The position numbers and the translations under genes are program-made. Below are positions 1-11,200 of a DNA stretch of 64,000 nucleotides, piece by piece. The first letter of the stretch is position 1, and each line of letters opens with the position of its first letter. The notes below the pieces were generated by a model, which did not search any database, was not told the origin of the DNA, and saw only the letters and a program-made list of their open reading frames with translations. The stretch covers positions 177,145 through 241,144 of the forward strand of contig NZ_WIXI01000042.1 of NCBI RefSeq assembly GCF_009617585.1, read 5' to 3'. Origin of the DNA: Endobacterium cereale (GTDB taxonomy: Bacteria > Pseudomonadota > Alphaproteobacteria > Rhizobiales > Rhizobiaceae).

Positions 1-603
1 AAACTTGTCGTCGAGCGGATCGAGGCCGTTGGTTTCTTCGGTCCCCATTCCCTGCTGCAGCCGGTTGCGATCGACAATAAGCGTCAGCTTGCCGAGTTTG
101 CGGTGACCGGCAGTCATCGCCGCCTCCCAGTTGGAGCCTTCCTGCAATTCGCCGTCCCCGGTCAAAACGAATGTCCTGTAGTCGCTGTTCGTCAACTGGC
201 CGGAAATCGCAATACCGACCGCAACCGGCATTCCGTGGCCGAGCGGCCCGGTATTGGTCTCGACACCGGGCAAATAATTGCGGTTCGGGTGGCCATTCAA
301 TTTGGACTGCGGCTGCATATAGGTCGCAAGCCAGTCTTCCGGATAATAACCTGCGGCGCAAAGAGCCGTGTAGAGCGCGCCGGTGGCATGGCCCTTCGAC
401 ATGATGAAGCGATCCCGCTCCGCCATGTCCGGTTGTTGTGAATCATAGCGCATGACCCCGAAATAAAGGGTCGCGACGATATCGATCGCCGAAAAGTCTC
501 CACCGGGATGCCCGAGTTGGGCATCGAAGACCATCGTGAAAGCCTTCCGGCGCATCCACAACGCTTTGTCGCGGATGCCGCCGGCAATATCATTCTTCAA
601 CAT
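1..603 (-). CDS. Transketolase subunit A (N-terminal, ThDP-binding), 3' end cut by window edge
   Basis: Translation from 603 leftward gives 201 codons with no stop, matching the N-terminal half of split transketolases. Visible are the early HPGGDFSAIDI segment, SKGHATGALY, NTGPLGHGMPVAVG, and the thiamine-diphosphate/Mg motif GDGELQEGSNWEAAM. Split transketolases need a separate C-terminal subunit, which should lie just left of the window. The start was chosen because GAAAGG lies about 10 bases upstream and translation begins 44 bases after the isomerase stop, so the two are probably one leftward operon. Next to a sugar isomerase and sugar ABC transporter, a pathway-specific role such as apulose-4-phosphate transketolase is a reasonable inference, not proven. 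Confidence 0.9.
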   Translation of the reverse strand, partial: MLKNDIAGGIRDKALWMRRKAFTMVFDAQLGHPGGDFSAIDIVATLYFGVMRYDSQQPDMAERDRFIMSKGHATGALYTALCAAGYYPEDWLATYMQPQSKLNGHPNRNYLPGVETNTGPLGHGMPVAVGIAISGQLTNSDYRTFVLTGDGELQEGSNWEAAMTAGHRKLGKLTLIVDRNRLQQGMGTEETNGLDPLDDKF

Positions 604-647
604 GGCGAAAAGCCTTTCAGTGCCAAATTGCCTGTTGGCGAGCCAAT

Positions 648-1628
648 TTACATCGCGCCGAACAAAGCCTTCTGGGCAATTTTCAAGGCGCCGATGGCGT
701 CATGACGGCTTTGCGCCTCGCGTAGAGCGTCGATATCGAGAGCCTCAAGCCCCTTGTCCGCCGCCTTGAGGAAATCGATGGCATGATTGGCGGTTTCGAC
801 GCTGTCTTCGCGGAACGGAAACTGGTCGAGTTGCCAGACGCCTTCCCACTTGTTCTTGCGCAGCACGTAGAAGAACTCGAAAAGCTCGATCGGGTGCAGG
901 CTGCCCGCGACGAGGTCGTCATCCCAGGAACGATAATTGTCGTTGACGTCCATGCCGAACAGGCGACCGTAATCGATGGCGAGCTGGGCGCTGTCGGCGG
1001 CCGATTCCCCACCCATGATGGCATGGCCGAAATCGAGCAGGATGCCAACATTGGGCAGGCCGATCTTTTCGATGCCGAGGAGGGTGCGGGCGACCGAACC
1101 GAAACTCATGCGCACACGCGGTTCGCGCGGCTTGTATTCGATGACGAATTTGAGGTCGGGGTTTTCGCTGGCAAGCTGACCGACGCCATCCAGCGAATGT
1201 TTCCACAACGTGCCGTAATCCACCTGGAACGGATAGTCCCAACCATCCTGACCCGGCCAAAGTTTTACGTAATCCGCACCGAAATAACGGACCTGATCGC
1301 AAGCTTCCGTGACCACTTCATGCGTGCGGCGGCGCACGCCGGCATCCGGGTTGGTGAAGGAGCCTTTGACGAATTCGCGGGTGTAGATTTCCGGCGTGAT
1401 GCCGATAACGCCGAGCTTGTTGCGATCCAGCGCCTCCTTCACCTGGGCGTTCGAAAAATCACCGCCGAAGAAGGGATAGTTGATATCCACCACCGACAGA
1501 TCCCTGACCTGACCGGCAAGATCGATCGCGTCTATAACGCTGCGCGGTGTTCCATAACCGTCCGTCGCGTAGCGATCGAGATAAGTCGCGAAATGCCAGA
1601 TACCGGCGCCAAAACGTTGTGTCGTCAT
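648..1628 (-). CDS. Xylose isomerase-like TIM-barrel sugar isomerase (possible D-apiose isomerase)
   Basis: A 326-residue AP-endonuclease-2/xylose-isomerase-like barrel protein. Probable metal and substrate residues sit at barrel-strand ends: E164 ([11 protein letters not shown]), D199 and H202 ([13 protein letters not shown]), and D228/D230 ([13 protein letters not shown]). It should interconvert an aldose and a ketose in the cytoplasm. It is first in a leftward operon with transketolase subunit A and divergent from a sugar ABC transporter operon, the layout expected for an apiose pathway (isomerase, kinase, split transketolase). The alternatives are an L-rhamnose/erythrulose-type isomerase or an epimerase. 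Family assignment is strong; the substrate is inferred from context. The start has GGGAGG upstream on the minus strand. Confidence 0.8.
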   Translation of the reverse strand: MTTQRFGAGIWHFATYLDRYATDGYGTPRSVIDAIDLAGQVRDLSVVDINYPFFGGDFSNAQVKEALDRNKLGVIGITPEIYTREFVKGSFTNPDAGVRRRTHEVVTEACDQVRYFGADYVKLWPGQDGWDYPFQVDYGTLWKHSLDGVGQLASENPDLKFVIEYKPREPRVRMSFGSVARTLLGIEKIGLPNVGILLDFGHAIMGGESAADSAQLAIDYGRLFGMDVNDNYRSWDDDLVAGSLHPIELFEFFYVLRKNKWEGVWQLDQFPFREDSVETANHAIDFLKAADKGLEALDIDALREAQSRHDAIGALKIAQKALFGAM

Positions 1629-2963
<1,335 letters not shown>

Positions 2964-2978
2964 CGCAACCGCCGTTTT

Positions 2979-3004
2979 CCACCCGGAGCAAAGCCTCCGG
3001 GTGG
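2979..3004 (+). terminator. Intercistronic stem-loop after the binding-protein gene
   Basis: CCACCCGGAG (2979-2988) pairs perfectly with CTCCGGGTGG (2995-3004) around a 6-base loop. It is followed by CTCTTGCTTTC rather than a full T-run. Its place directly behind the binding-protein gene and before the lipoprotein gene suggests partial termination or 3'-end protection that raises binding-protein mRNA over the rest of the operon. Confidence 0.6.
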
Positions 3005-3033
3005 CTCTTGCTTTCAAGAAAGTGCGGATACCC

Positions 3034-3657
3034 ATGAAGATCACGAGCCTGCTTGCGGCAAGCCTGCTTGCCGCGTCCCTTTCCGGCTGCAAGCTGGTCA
3101 AGACCGATACGGCTGAGGCCGGCGGCACCGCTGCCGATCCCATTGCCGCAATCGTCGAGACGACTTTCGACACCAAACTCGTTCCCGCCCTGAGCGAGAA
3201 GGCGGTTGATCTTGCGACCCTGAGGGACGCCATCAAGACCGGGCTGGACAAGGCCGGCGAAAGCCATGGCACCCGCGTCGGCGGCGCCGGTGGCGGCTGG
3301 AATTTCCCGGTGAAGGGAAGTGCGACGGTTACCGAGGAAAACCGCGCGTCAAAAGCCGCGACGGCCGATATCGACCTCGATGGCGACGGCCAGGCGGATG
3401 CGACATTGCAGCTTGGCCCGGTCATCAAGGGCACGGCCCTGCGCGACACGACACCGCTCTACGATTTCTCGACTTTTCGCGATCAGATCGAATATGCAAA
3501 ACTCGGCCGCGCCCTGAACGACAAGGCCATATCCAAGCTTCCGGGCGCCGATACCCCGCTTAAGGGCAAGCGCGTGAATTTCCTTGGCGCGGTGGTGATC
3601 CGCTCCGCCAGCGAAAAGCCGCTTGTCATGCCGGTCTCGATAGAGGTGGCGCCATGA
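3034..3657 (+). CDS. DUF2291 family periplasmic lipoprotein of the sugar transporter
   Basis: A 207-residue protein whose N-terminus is a lipoprotein signal: hydrophobic LLAASLLAASLSGC gives a lipobox with Cys18 or so as lipidation site. The rest matches the DUF2291 family, which is found almost only inside ribose-type ABC operons, between the binding protein and ATPase genes, as here. Function is unknown; a role helping the transporter in the periplasm is inferred from location. The ATG at 3034 was chosen over in-frame upstream codons because it begins the signal sequence. The stop overlaps the ATPase start by four bases (ATGA), indicating translational coupling. Confidence 0.82.
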   Translation: MKITSLLAASLLAASLSGCKLVKTDTAEAGGTAADPIAAIVETTFDTKLVPALSEKAVDLATLRDAIKTGLDKAGESHGTRVGGAGGGWNFPVKGSATVTEENRASKAATADIDLDGDGQADATLQLGPVIKGTALRDTTPLYDFSTFRDQIEYAKLGRALNDKAISKLPGADTPLKGKRVNFLGAVVIRSASEKPLVMPVSIEVAP

Positions 3658-5198
3658 GCGACATCGCGCCTGCCGAAGCGCATCCGATCGGCCTGAAGAT
3701 CCGCAACGGATCGAAAATCTATCCCGGCACGCAGGCACTGAAAGACGTCGACTTCGACCTGCGAATGGGTGCCGTCAATGTGCTGGTCGGCGAAAACGGC
3801 GCCGGAAAATCGACGCTGATGAAGGTGATCGCCGGCGTCGAACAATTGAATGGCGGCACGATCGAACTCGATGGCGCCGAGGTGACTTTTGCCGACAAGT
3901 CCGATGCGGCGAAACATGGCGTCGGCATCGTATTCCAGGAACTGAACCTCTTTCCCAACCTGACGGTGGCGGAAAACATCTTTGTCGGCCACGAAAAGAC
4001 ACGCGGTGGCATTCATATCGACCGGCGGGCACAGGTGACGGCAGCCCGGGCGCTGATGAAGCGGCTCGAACAGGATATCGATCCCGACGCGCCGCTTGGA
4101 AACCTGCGGATCGGCCAGCAGCAGATCGTCGAAATTGCCAAGGCGCTGGCGGAAAACGCCCGCATCCTGATCCTTGACGAGCCGACATCGGCGCTTTCGG
4201 CCACTGAAGTCGAAGTGCTGTTTCGCGTCATCAACGACCTCAAGAAACAGGGCGTCGGCATTGTCTATATCTCGCACCGGCTGGAAGAGCTGATCCGCAT
4301 CGGCGATTACATCACCGTTCTGCGCGATGGCGCCATTACCGGATCACGCTCCATGCAGGGCGTCGATATTCCGTGGATCGTCGCCAACATGATCGGCAGC
4401 GCGTCGAAGGATTTTCCGAAAACCGTGGGTCACGACATGGGTGGAGAAGTGTTTCGGGTGGAAAACATCTGCCTGCCGAGTCCTGCGGGCGGTTATGCCG
4501 TCGATCACATGTCGCTTTCCGTGCGCGAGGGCGAGATCGTCGGCCTTTACGGGCTGATGGGCGCCGGCCGTTCCGAACTGCTGGAATGCATCATGGCCCA
4601 GCACCCCAATTCCTCCGGCCAGCTTTTTATCGGTGGCAAACCGCTCAAGGAAAGAAGTGTGGCGGGGCGGATCCGGCGCGGACTGGCGTTGATCCCCGAG
4701 GATCGCAAGCGTGATGGCCTTGTGCAGATCATGACCATCCGCGAAAACCTGACCTTGTCGTCGCTTGCCGATTTTACCCGTGGTTTTCACCTCAGCCTCA
4801 AGGCCGAGGCGGCAAGAGCGGCTGAATTCGTCAAGCGCATGGCGATCAAGATCGCCAGCCTCGAACATCCCGTCTCCAGCCTTTCCGGCGGCAACCAGCA
4901 GAAGGTGGTGATCGGCAAGGCGCTGATGACGAAGCCAAAAATCCTGCTGATGGACGAACCGTCGCGCGGCATCGATATCGGCGCCAAGGCGGAAATCTTT
5001 CGCACCATGCGGCACCTCGCTGCCGATGGCCTCGGCATTCTTTTCGTCACCTCCGATCTGGAAGAGGTTCTGGCCCTTTCCGATCGCATTCTCGTCATGG
5101 CGAATGGCCGGCTGACCGGGCAGTTTCCGGCCGGCGCCAGTGCGGCGGACGTCGTTTCTGCGGCAACGCCCAATCTCAAGAAGGTTGAACTCACATGA
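3654..5198 (+). CDS. Sugar ABC transporter ATP-binding protein (RbsA-type, two ABC domains)
   Basis: A 514-residue protein with two fused nucleotide-binding domains, as in RbsA/MglA/XylG. The first half has Walker A GENGAGKST (residues 46-54), a family LRIGQQQIVEIAKAL signature region and Walker B LILDEPTSAL. The second half has the usual degenerate P-loop (GLMGAGRSEL), the signature LSGGNQQKVVIGKAL and LLMDEPSRGIDIGAK. It powers import of the sugar bound by the upstream periplasmic protein. The gene overlaps the lipoprotein gene and the permease gene by four bases at each end, so all are co-translated. Confidence 0.95.
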   Translation: MSDIAPAEAHPIGLKIRNGSKIYPGTQALKDVDFDLRMGAVNVLVGENGAGKSTLMKVIAGVEQLNGGTIELDGAEVTFADKSDAAKHGVGIVFQELNLFPNLTVAENIFVGHEKTRGGIHIDRRAQVTAARALMKRLEQDIDPDAPLGNLRIGQQQIVEIAKALAENARILILDEPTSALSATEVEVLFRVINDLKKQGVGIVYISHRLEELIRIGDYITVLRDGAITGSRSMQGVDIPWIVANMIGSASKDFPKTVGHDMGGEVFRVENICLPSPAGGYAVDHMSLSVREGEIVGLYGLMGAGRSELLECIMAQHPNSSGQLFIGGKPLKERSVAGRIRRGLALIPEDRKRDGLVQIMTIRENLTLSSLADFTRGFHLSLKAEAARAAEFVKRMAIKIASLEHPVSSLSGGNQQKVVIGKALMTKPKILLMDEPSRGIDIGAKAEIFRTMRHLAADGLGILFVTSDLEEVLALSDRILVMANGRLTGQFPAGASAADVVSAATPNLKKVELT

Positions 5199-6277
5199 GC
5201 AGCATCGACGCCGCAGGCAACGTCAAGACCGTTATCGGAGGGCACAGATCCCGCACATCGGCGCTATTGCTGCTCCTGCACATGCGCACTTTCGTGGCTC
5301 TCATCCTCGTCTTCACCTTCTTTGCGATCGCGGCCCCGAACTTTCTGTCGATGGCCAACATGCTGATCATTTCCAAACATGTGGCGCTGAACGCGCTGCT
5401 CGCGATCGGCATGACGTTTGTCATCATCGCCGGCGGCATCGACCTGTCTGTCGGCTCGATTGTCGGGCTGTGCGCCATGGTGGCGGGTTATCTGGTGCTT
5501 TACGGCATCGATCTCGGCTTTCTCGGTGTCGCCTACAGCATCCAGTTCAACACGATCGAAATCTGCATGATCGTGCTGGTCGTGGGCATTTTCATAGGCT
5601 GGATAAACGGGCTTTTGATCACCAAGCTGAATGTCGCCCCCTTCATCGCGACACTCGGCACGCTTTATGTCGCGCGCGGTGCCGCCCTCTTGTTTTCCGA
5701 GGGGCGAACCTTTCCCAATCTTTCCGGCAACCCTGAATACGGCTCGGACACGTTTCGCATCATCGGCTCCGGCACATTTCTCGGCCTGCCGGTATCGGTG
5801 TGGATCATGGTCGCGGTAGCGCTAGTGGCCGCCTATTTTGCAACCCGCACCCCGCTCGGACGGCATATCTACGCCGTTGGCGGCAACGAGCGTGGGGCAG
5901 CCCTTTCCGGTGTGCGCGTCGATCGCATCAAACTGTTCGTCTACATGTTTTCCGGCCTCTGCGCCGCCTTCGTCGGCCTGATCATCTCATCGCAACTGCA
6001 GGCGAGCCATCCGGCAACAGGTGAAACATTCGAGCTGAACGCGATTGCGGCGGCCGTTCTCGGCGGAACGTCGATGTCCGGTGGGCGGGGGCGGATTGCC
6101 GGCACGATCGTCGGCGCTTTCGTCATAGGCATATTAGCCGACGGCCTGATCATGATGGGCGTCTCGTCCTTCTGGCAGACTGTGATCAAGGGTCTCGTCA
6201 TCATCGCCGCCGTCGTCGTCGATCAGGTGCAGCAGAAACTGCAGGCCCGTGTGGTGCTGCAGCAGAACGCCAACTGA
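5195..6277 (+). CDS. Sugar ABC transporter permease (RbsC family)
   Basis: A 360-residue integral membrane protein of the branched-chain/ribose permease family. Signatures include AIGMTFVIIAGGIDLSVGS, NVAPFIATLGTLYVARG, GRHIYAVGGNERGA, and ELNAIAAAVLGGTSMSGGRG, the last being the loop that contacts the ATPase. About eight to ten membrane segments are visible. It forms the inner-membrane channel with the double ATPase. It overlaps the preceding gene by four bases and ends about 90 bases before the DeoR gene start, closing the transport part of the operon. Confidence 0.95.
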   Translation: MSSIDAAGNVKTVIGGHRSRTSALLLLLHMRTFVALILVFTFFAIAAPNFLSMANMLIISKHVALNALLAIGMTFVIIAGGIDLSVGSIVGLCAMVAGYLVLYGIDLGFLGVAYSIQFNTIEICMIVLVVGIFIGWINGLLITKLNVAPFIATLGTLYVARGAALLFSEGRTFPNLSGNPEYGSDTFRIIGSGTFLGLPVSVWIMVAVALVAAYFATRTPLGRHIYAVGGNERGAALSGVRVDRIKLFVYMFSGLCAAFVGLIISSQLQASHPATGETFELNAIAAAVLGGTSMSGGRGRIAGTIVGAFVIGILADGLIMMGVSSFWQTVIKGLVIIAAVVVDQVQQKLQARVVLQQNAN

Positions 6278-6322
6278 GCGTTTGATGACGCCAACCGATG
6301 CTTGTAAGAGGTGGAGACAGAG

Positions 6323-6337
6323 TCGATCAGTTTCGAT
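6323..6337. promoter_or_regulatory. Candidate DeoR operator upstream of its own gene
   Basis: TCGAT occurs at 6323-6327 and 6333-6337, exactly 10 bp apart, inside AGTTTCGATTGA-type sequence resembling the repeats in the divergent control region at 1629-2021. It lies just upstream of the chosen DeoR start at 6370, suggesting autoregulation and arguing against the upstream alternative start at 6298. Confidence 0.4.
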
Positions 6338-6369
6338 TGATTGCGAATTCCGGGTTCAGGCAGGATCAG

Positions 6370-7179
6370 ATGGAAGCGAAAGACGAGCAGGACGCGTCGG
6401 AATCGATGGTCGGACTTTTGTCCGAACCCAGGCGCCGACGCATTCTCGAATGGCTTCAGGAGGAAGGTTCGGCCCGCGTCAGGGAACTGGCCGGTGCCTT
6501 CAGGGTATCGGAAGCCACCATCCGCCAGGATCTCGAAAAGCTTGAAAACGACGGTTTCATCACCCGCGAGCACGGCGGCGCCTACCTGAATTCGATCGCC
6601 CCCCAGACAGGCACCATGACGCTCCATCATCAGGAGAACATGGACAAGAAGCGTCGGATCGGCGCGCTTGCGGCCAGTCTGGTCAAGGATGGGGAAACGC
6701 TGATCCTCGATGCCGGCACGACGACGACCGAAATTGCCACAAGGCTGACCAGCCGCCGCGACCTGACGCTGATCACCAATGCGCTGAATATCGCGATCAT
6801 TCTGGGATCGGTGCCGAGCTTTGCGGTTCACATGCCAGGCGGCCAGTTCAAGTCACCGACGCTTTCGCTTTCCGGTGACAAGTCGGTCGAATATTTTCGC
6901 AACATCTTTGCCGGAAAACTGTTTCTGGCGACGGCAGGCGTGGCGCTCGATGCCGGCCTGACCTATCCGAGCTTTGCCGATCTGCAGCTGAAGGAAGCGA
7001 TGATCAAGGCGGCGGCGCATGTCTATCTTGTCGCCGATTCCACCAAGATCAATCGTTCGTCCTTTACCCGTCTCGGCTCTCTGGACGTCATCCACTCCTT
7101 CATCACCGATGACGGCATTTCCGACCGGGATGCAAAAGAGTTCGAAAAGCGCGGCATCGAATTGCTGATCGCGAAGTAG
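6370..7179 (+). CDS. DeoR/GlpR family transcriptional repressor
   Basis: About 269 residues. An N-terminal DeoR helix-turn-helix (RRRRILEWLQEEGSARV, then VSEATIRQDLEKL, then ITREHGGAY) is followed by the sugar-phosphate sensor domain with the typical DAGTTTTEIA and LITNALNIA motifs. It should repress the sugar uptake and catabolic operons on either side of 1629-2021 until a phosphorylated intermediate binds. It is last in the transporter operon. The start at 6370 has AGGATC upstream and sits behind the putative operator; an in-frame ATG at 6298 would add 24 residues not typical of the family. Confidence 0.88.
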   Translation: MEAKDEQDASESMVGLLSEPRRRRILEWLQEEGSARVRELAGAFRVSEATIRQDLEKLENDGFITREHGGAYLNSIAPQTGTMTLHHQENMDKKRRIGALAASLVKDGETLILDAGTTTTEIATRLTSRRDLTLITNALNIAIILGSVPSFAVHMPGGQFKSPTLSLSGDKSVEYFRNIFAGKLFLATAGVALDAGLTYPSFADLQLKEAMIKAAAHVYLVADSTKINRSSFTRLGSLDVIHSFITDDGISDRDAKEFEKRGIELLIAK

Positions 7180-7298
7180 ACTTCAACCGGTGAAGTTCCA
7201 TGGCTTGCCCACTCTTTCTTTCTTGCAGCAAGCTTCGCGCTCAACGATTTGGCGAACTGATGGTTTTCGGGCAAAATGGCCTGCTCGCCATGGCCAGA

Positions 7299-7472
7299 CT
7301 AAACAGGAACGCAGCTGTTCATCCGCTTCCCGAGATCGGACATGATAAACACCGTGCCAGATACCGTGGCCATGTAGGCACTGAATTCGGCGGGTTCTTC
7401 AATCAGTTGCGCGACATGGTCATTAAGGTGACTGAGGAAAAGCGGCGCGAGGGACTGCTCTTTAACCGTCAT
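7299..7472 (-). CDS. Candidate small hypothetical protein (57 residues)
   Basis: A short leftward ORF (MTVKEQSLAPLF... ending ...MNSCVPV) in the gap between the DeoR gene and the next leftward gene. Composition looks protein-like (HVAQLIEEPAEFSAYMATV) rather than like an antisense shadow, but there is no clear ribosome binding site and no recognised domain. It may be a true small protein or the tail of a decayed gene. The rest of 7180-7542 holds only a weak dyad right after the DeoR stop (ACTTCA / TGAAGT, 7180-7196), possibly a terminator. Confidence 0.25.
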   Translation of the reverse strand: MTVKEQSLAPLFLSHLNDHVAQLIEEPAEFSAYMATVSGTVFIMSDLGKRMNSCVPV

Positions 7473-7542
7473 CTATATCGTGTTTTCGCGCCCTGAATAT
7501 TCGAGCCGCTCAGATAGGCCGTTCTAGCGACCGAACGATGCG

Positions 7543-7854
7543 CTATCTATGTGTGTAGGTCACTTTGGGGAACGGGTAAGCATGGGGTTCGCCACCCTGG
7601 AAAATGAAACCTTTGCGGGATAGGCAGCTACGCCATTCCGGTGCATCGTACCTGGTCTCAAAGACATGATCGCTCTGGCGTGACTGGTACCCTTCCAGTC
7701 TGCAATGGGCAAGAGCGTCGCTGTAGGCAAGCTCCAGTGTACGGTCACCACTCACCGGCACTGCGCCGTAGAGATGCCAACTTGTTCGTGCCTGCGCCCC
7801 TGTGGCTGCCGAAATGACGCCGACAGATATAATTAGCGCAAATTTGAAACGCAT
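7543..7854 (-). CDS. Small exported hypothetical protein
   Basis: 103 residues. The start at 7854 begins a clear signal peptide (MRFKFALIISVGVISAATGAQA, cleavage after about residue 22) and has GGAGAT eight bases upstream; an in-frame upstream ATG at 8007 would put 51 extra residues in front of the signal and is rejected. The mature part is about 80 residues, aromatic-rich, with two cysteines (AHCRLEGYQ and RSCLSRKGF) that could form a periplasmic disulfide. No family is recognised. It stands alone with no operon partner. Confidence 0.6.
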   Translation of the reverse strand: MRFKFALIISVGVISAATGAQARTSWHLYGAVPVSGDRTLELAYSDALAHCRLEGYQSRQSDHVFETRYDAPEWRSCLSRKGFIFQGGEPHAYPFPKVTYTHR

Positions 7855-8287
7855 GACCAATCTCCATGAAAGCCAGTGCCGCGTGAAACGGTAGACCGTC
7901 TGTTTTGTTCCGTTGGATCGATCCGACTGTTCGCTATTCGCTCCGCAGTCATTGGTAACTCCGTCTGCGGTTGTGCGGCCGCTTGCAGCTAGCGTTGACC
8001 CAGGCAAAGTTGATCGCGGTCACGCCGCCAGCATTAGTGCCGGAGTCAATCACCGTATCGTCAGTCCTACTTAGACTGTCGACCATCACTCAAAATTGGC
8101 GCCCCACCGCAACGCGCGACTCTATCAGAGCCCAAAACAGCCTCGTCTGATGTCGCGCAGACACAAAACAGTACACCCGTACTAGTGGTTTGAGCCTGTT
8201 GCATGTGCTCAATGCAATACCTCGTCGTCTTTCTGAACGCTGGTGTGATTTGCCGGCTGGCGGCAATGACACTGGAGGGAAATACAT
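7855..8287. other. Intergenic region before the autotransporter gene
   Basis: About 430 bp between divergent genes. Apart from the ribosome binding sites at each edge (GGAGAT for the small exported protein; GGAGGGA at 8274-8280 for the autotransporter) no coding sequence, repeat or convincing operator was seen. Promoters for both genes must lie here. Confidence 0.5.
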
Positions 8288-11200
8288 TTGAAAACGAGAT
8301 TTAATTCAGCGGGCCATTACCTCGCCCTGACAAGTTCCACGACCCTTACCGCGGCCATATCGCTCACTGCCGCCGTTGTTTCGTTCTCGCCGCAGGCGGT
8401 CGCGCAAGATGCAGATGATTATATTCATGACAATGGCAATGTCACCTGGGGCACAAGCCAGAGCTTTCCCGATGACTGGATTATCGGACTGAACAACGCC
8501 GGTGTTACCGCATCTATCCTGGACGGCGCAAAGGTTTCAGTCGCGCGTCGGGCGATCATCGCCGGCCTCGAAGGCTCACAGGCGACGGTGACCGTTTCCG
8601 GCCCAGGTTCGGAACTCAACGTGGTCCGCAGCTCAATCATTCCCGGGAATACGTTGACCATCGGCGGCGGCTGCAATGGCTACTCTGTGACCTGCGTCAC
8701 CGGCGGCGACGGCACCCTAATCGTCGAAGGCGCCGGCAAGGTCGATGCAAAGACTGTGCTGATGGCAGATGGGCAGAAATCCAGCGGAAAGCTGCTGGTC
8801 ACCGGTGCCGGATCGGTAGTGTCGGCAGATTACCTCGGTGCGCTGGCTTGGGCGGCAAATCCGAGCGCCATCACCATCGAGAAAAGCGGCTCGGTTCTCA
8901 CGAACACGACCTCGATCGGCCAACACGCGCCGACTGACGGCCAGACCAATATCCAGATCAAGGGCGAGGGTTCGAACTGGATCAATACAGGTCACTTCGA
9001 TCTCGAAGGATTGCTGAGCGTCGAAGAGGGCGGAACATTACGGACGAATACGCTGACCATCAATGATGACGCCGAATTGCTGGTGAGCGGCGACAAGTCG
9101 TCACTGACGGCAAGCGGTGGCATGCTCATCGCAGGCAACAGCCATCTGGTTGTGGCAAACGGTGCAAATGTGGACAGCGGCAGCGCCATCAATGTGGGCA
9201 AGGACGGTTATCTCGTTCTCGGTGGACAGGTGAATACAGATGCTCTGGCCGGAGAGGCGAAGGCCATTACCACGGTGGCAGCCGGTCGTGTCGATGCAAA
9301 AACGATCATCAATTTCAATTCTTCCGGCACTGGTCGGATCGTGTTCAACCACACCAATTCCGCTTATCTGTTTTCCAACAAGCTGGCAGGCGACGGCTCC
9401 ATTGTCAGCCTGGCCGGTGAGACAGTTCTCAGCGGCGACCTGACCGGTTTTGCCTCCTACGATTCTTATGAAGGCGGCGTTATCGTCGATGGTGGCAGCA
9501 AGCTCGCGCTGAAGGGTGATCTCGGTACGGCCATCAGGGGCGATAGCGACACAAGTCCTGAAACGACTGCGTTCCGGATTAAAAACGGCACATTGACCAT
9601 TGGTGGCGAGACGGGTCAGATCGTCACCAATTTTCAGGGCAGCGAAATTTATAATAGCCGTGTCGATATCTGGGGTGAGAACAGGAACGCTGAACGTCAG
9701 ACGACCGACGCTTACGGCACGCTTGCGGGATCCGGCACCGTCGGCTCAACGACTGTCGACAAAGGTGCACGGATTTCGCCCGGCGATATCGACAGCCCGC
9801 TCGGCAAGGTCACCGTGCGTGGCGCCTTGGATTTCAAGGACGGCTCGATCTACGCCGTGGACGTGGCCGGAAATGGTCAAAGCGACACGATCGCTGTCGA
9901 GACAGTCAAGCGATATGTCAGCGTCAACGATGACGGCAGCAAGAACTTCATCGATGGTTACGGGACCACGACTATCGGAAACAACACATCCGTAGAGGTC
10001 ACCGCGCTCGATGCTGCCACGAGCTATCAGACTGGACAGTCCTATACGATCCTGACCTCCGAGGGCGGCATTACCGGCTCATTCGCGGACGCCATCTCCA
10101 AATCGGCATTTCTCAATGTTGCGCTGGATCAGCGCGAAAAGGCGATCGATCTGAAAATCGCCGTGAAGAATGGCGGCACGCAGCCGCCAGTCGATCCAGA
10201 GCCGCCGGTTACACCCGAACCGCCCGTCACAGAGCCACCGGTTACACCTGAGCCGCCCGTTACCGAGCCTCCGGTGACGCCGGAGCCGCCCGTAACTCCA
10301 CAACCACCAGTCACTCCGCCGACGAATCCCGGCAATCCGGAAACAGGACTGTTCGACAGCGTCGCAGACAGCTCAAATCAGGTCGCCGTCGCGCGATCCC
10401 TGAATAGCTTGCAGCAGAGCGGTGAATCACTGGCTCTCTACAACAGGCTACTGCTGCTGAGTGCCGATGAGGCCCGCACGGCGTTCGACCAGTTGTCGGG
10501 CGAAGCACATGCCTCGGCAAAGTCGGGACTGATCACCGGCAGCGGCATCACCCGTGATGTCCTCAATGGGCGCATGAGATCCGCTTCGGGCGGTGTTGCA
10601 TCCCAACCGCCGGCGGCTCTCAATTATTGGGACAACGGGCGCTGGGCCAAGGACGACCCAACGGCAGCCATCCTAAAGGGGCCGCGCGAGCCAGTTTGGT
10701 CGGCTTGGGGCCAAGTCTTCGGCTCATGGAGCGACATCAACGGCCAGGGGGGCGTTGCCGGCACCGATGTTTCGACCGGGGGCATCATCACCGGTATCGA
10801 CAGACTCTTTGGTGAAGATACACGTATCGGCCTGTTTGCCGGATACAGCCGCTCGAGCTTCAAGGTGAATGATCGCACGTCATCCACGGATAGCGACAAT
10901 TACCACATCGGCCTCTACGGCGGGACCGAGTGGGGAGCCCTGGCCTTCCGCTCCGGCGTTTCCTACACGCTGCACGAACTGTCGAGCAAGCGTTCGGTCA
11001 TCTTCCCGGGTGTTTCCCAAACCCTCGCCTCCGACTACGATGCCGGATCATTCCAGGCCTACGGTGAACTTGGCTACAAGATCGATCTGACAGGTGCAGC
11101 ACTTGAACCCTTCGTCAATCTGGCACATGTCAGTCTGCATAGCGATGGTTTCTCTGAAACCGGCGGCTCGGCAGCATTGACGATGGGCGGCGACACGACC

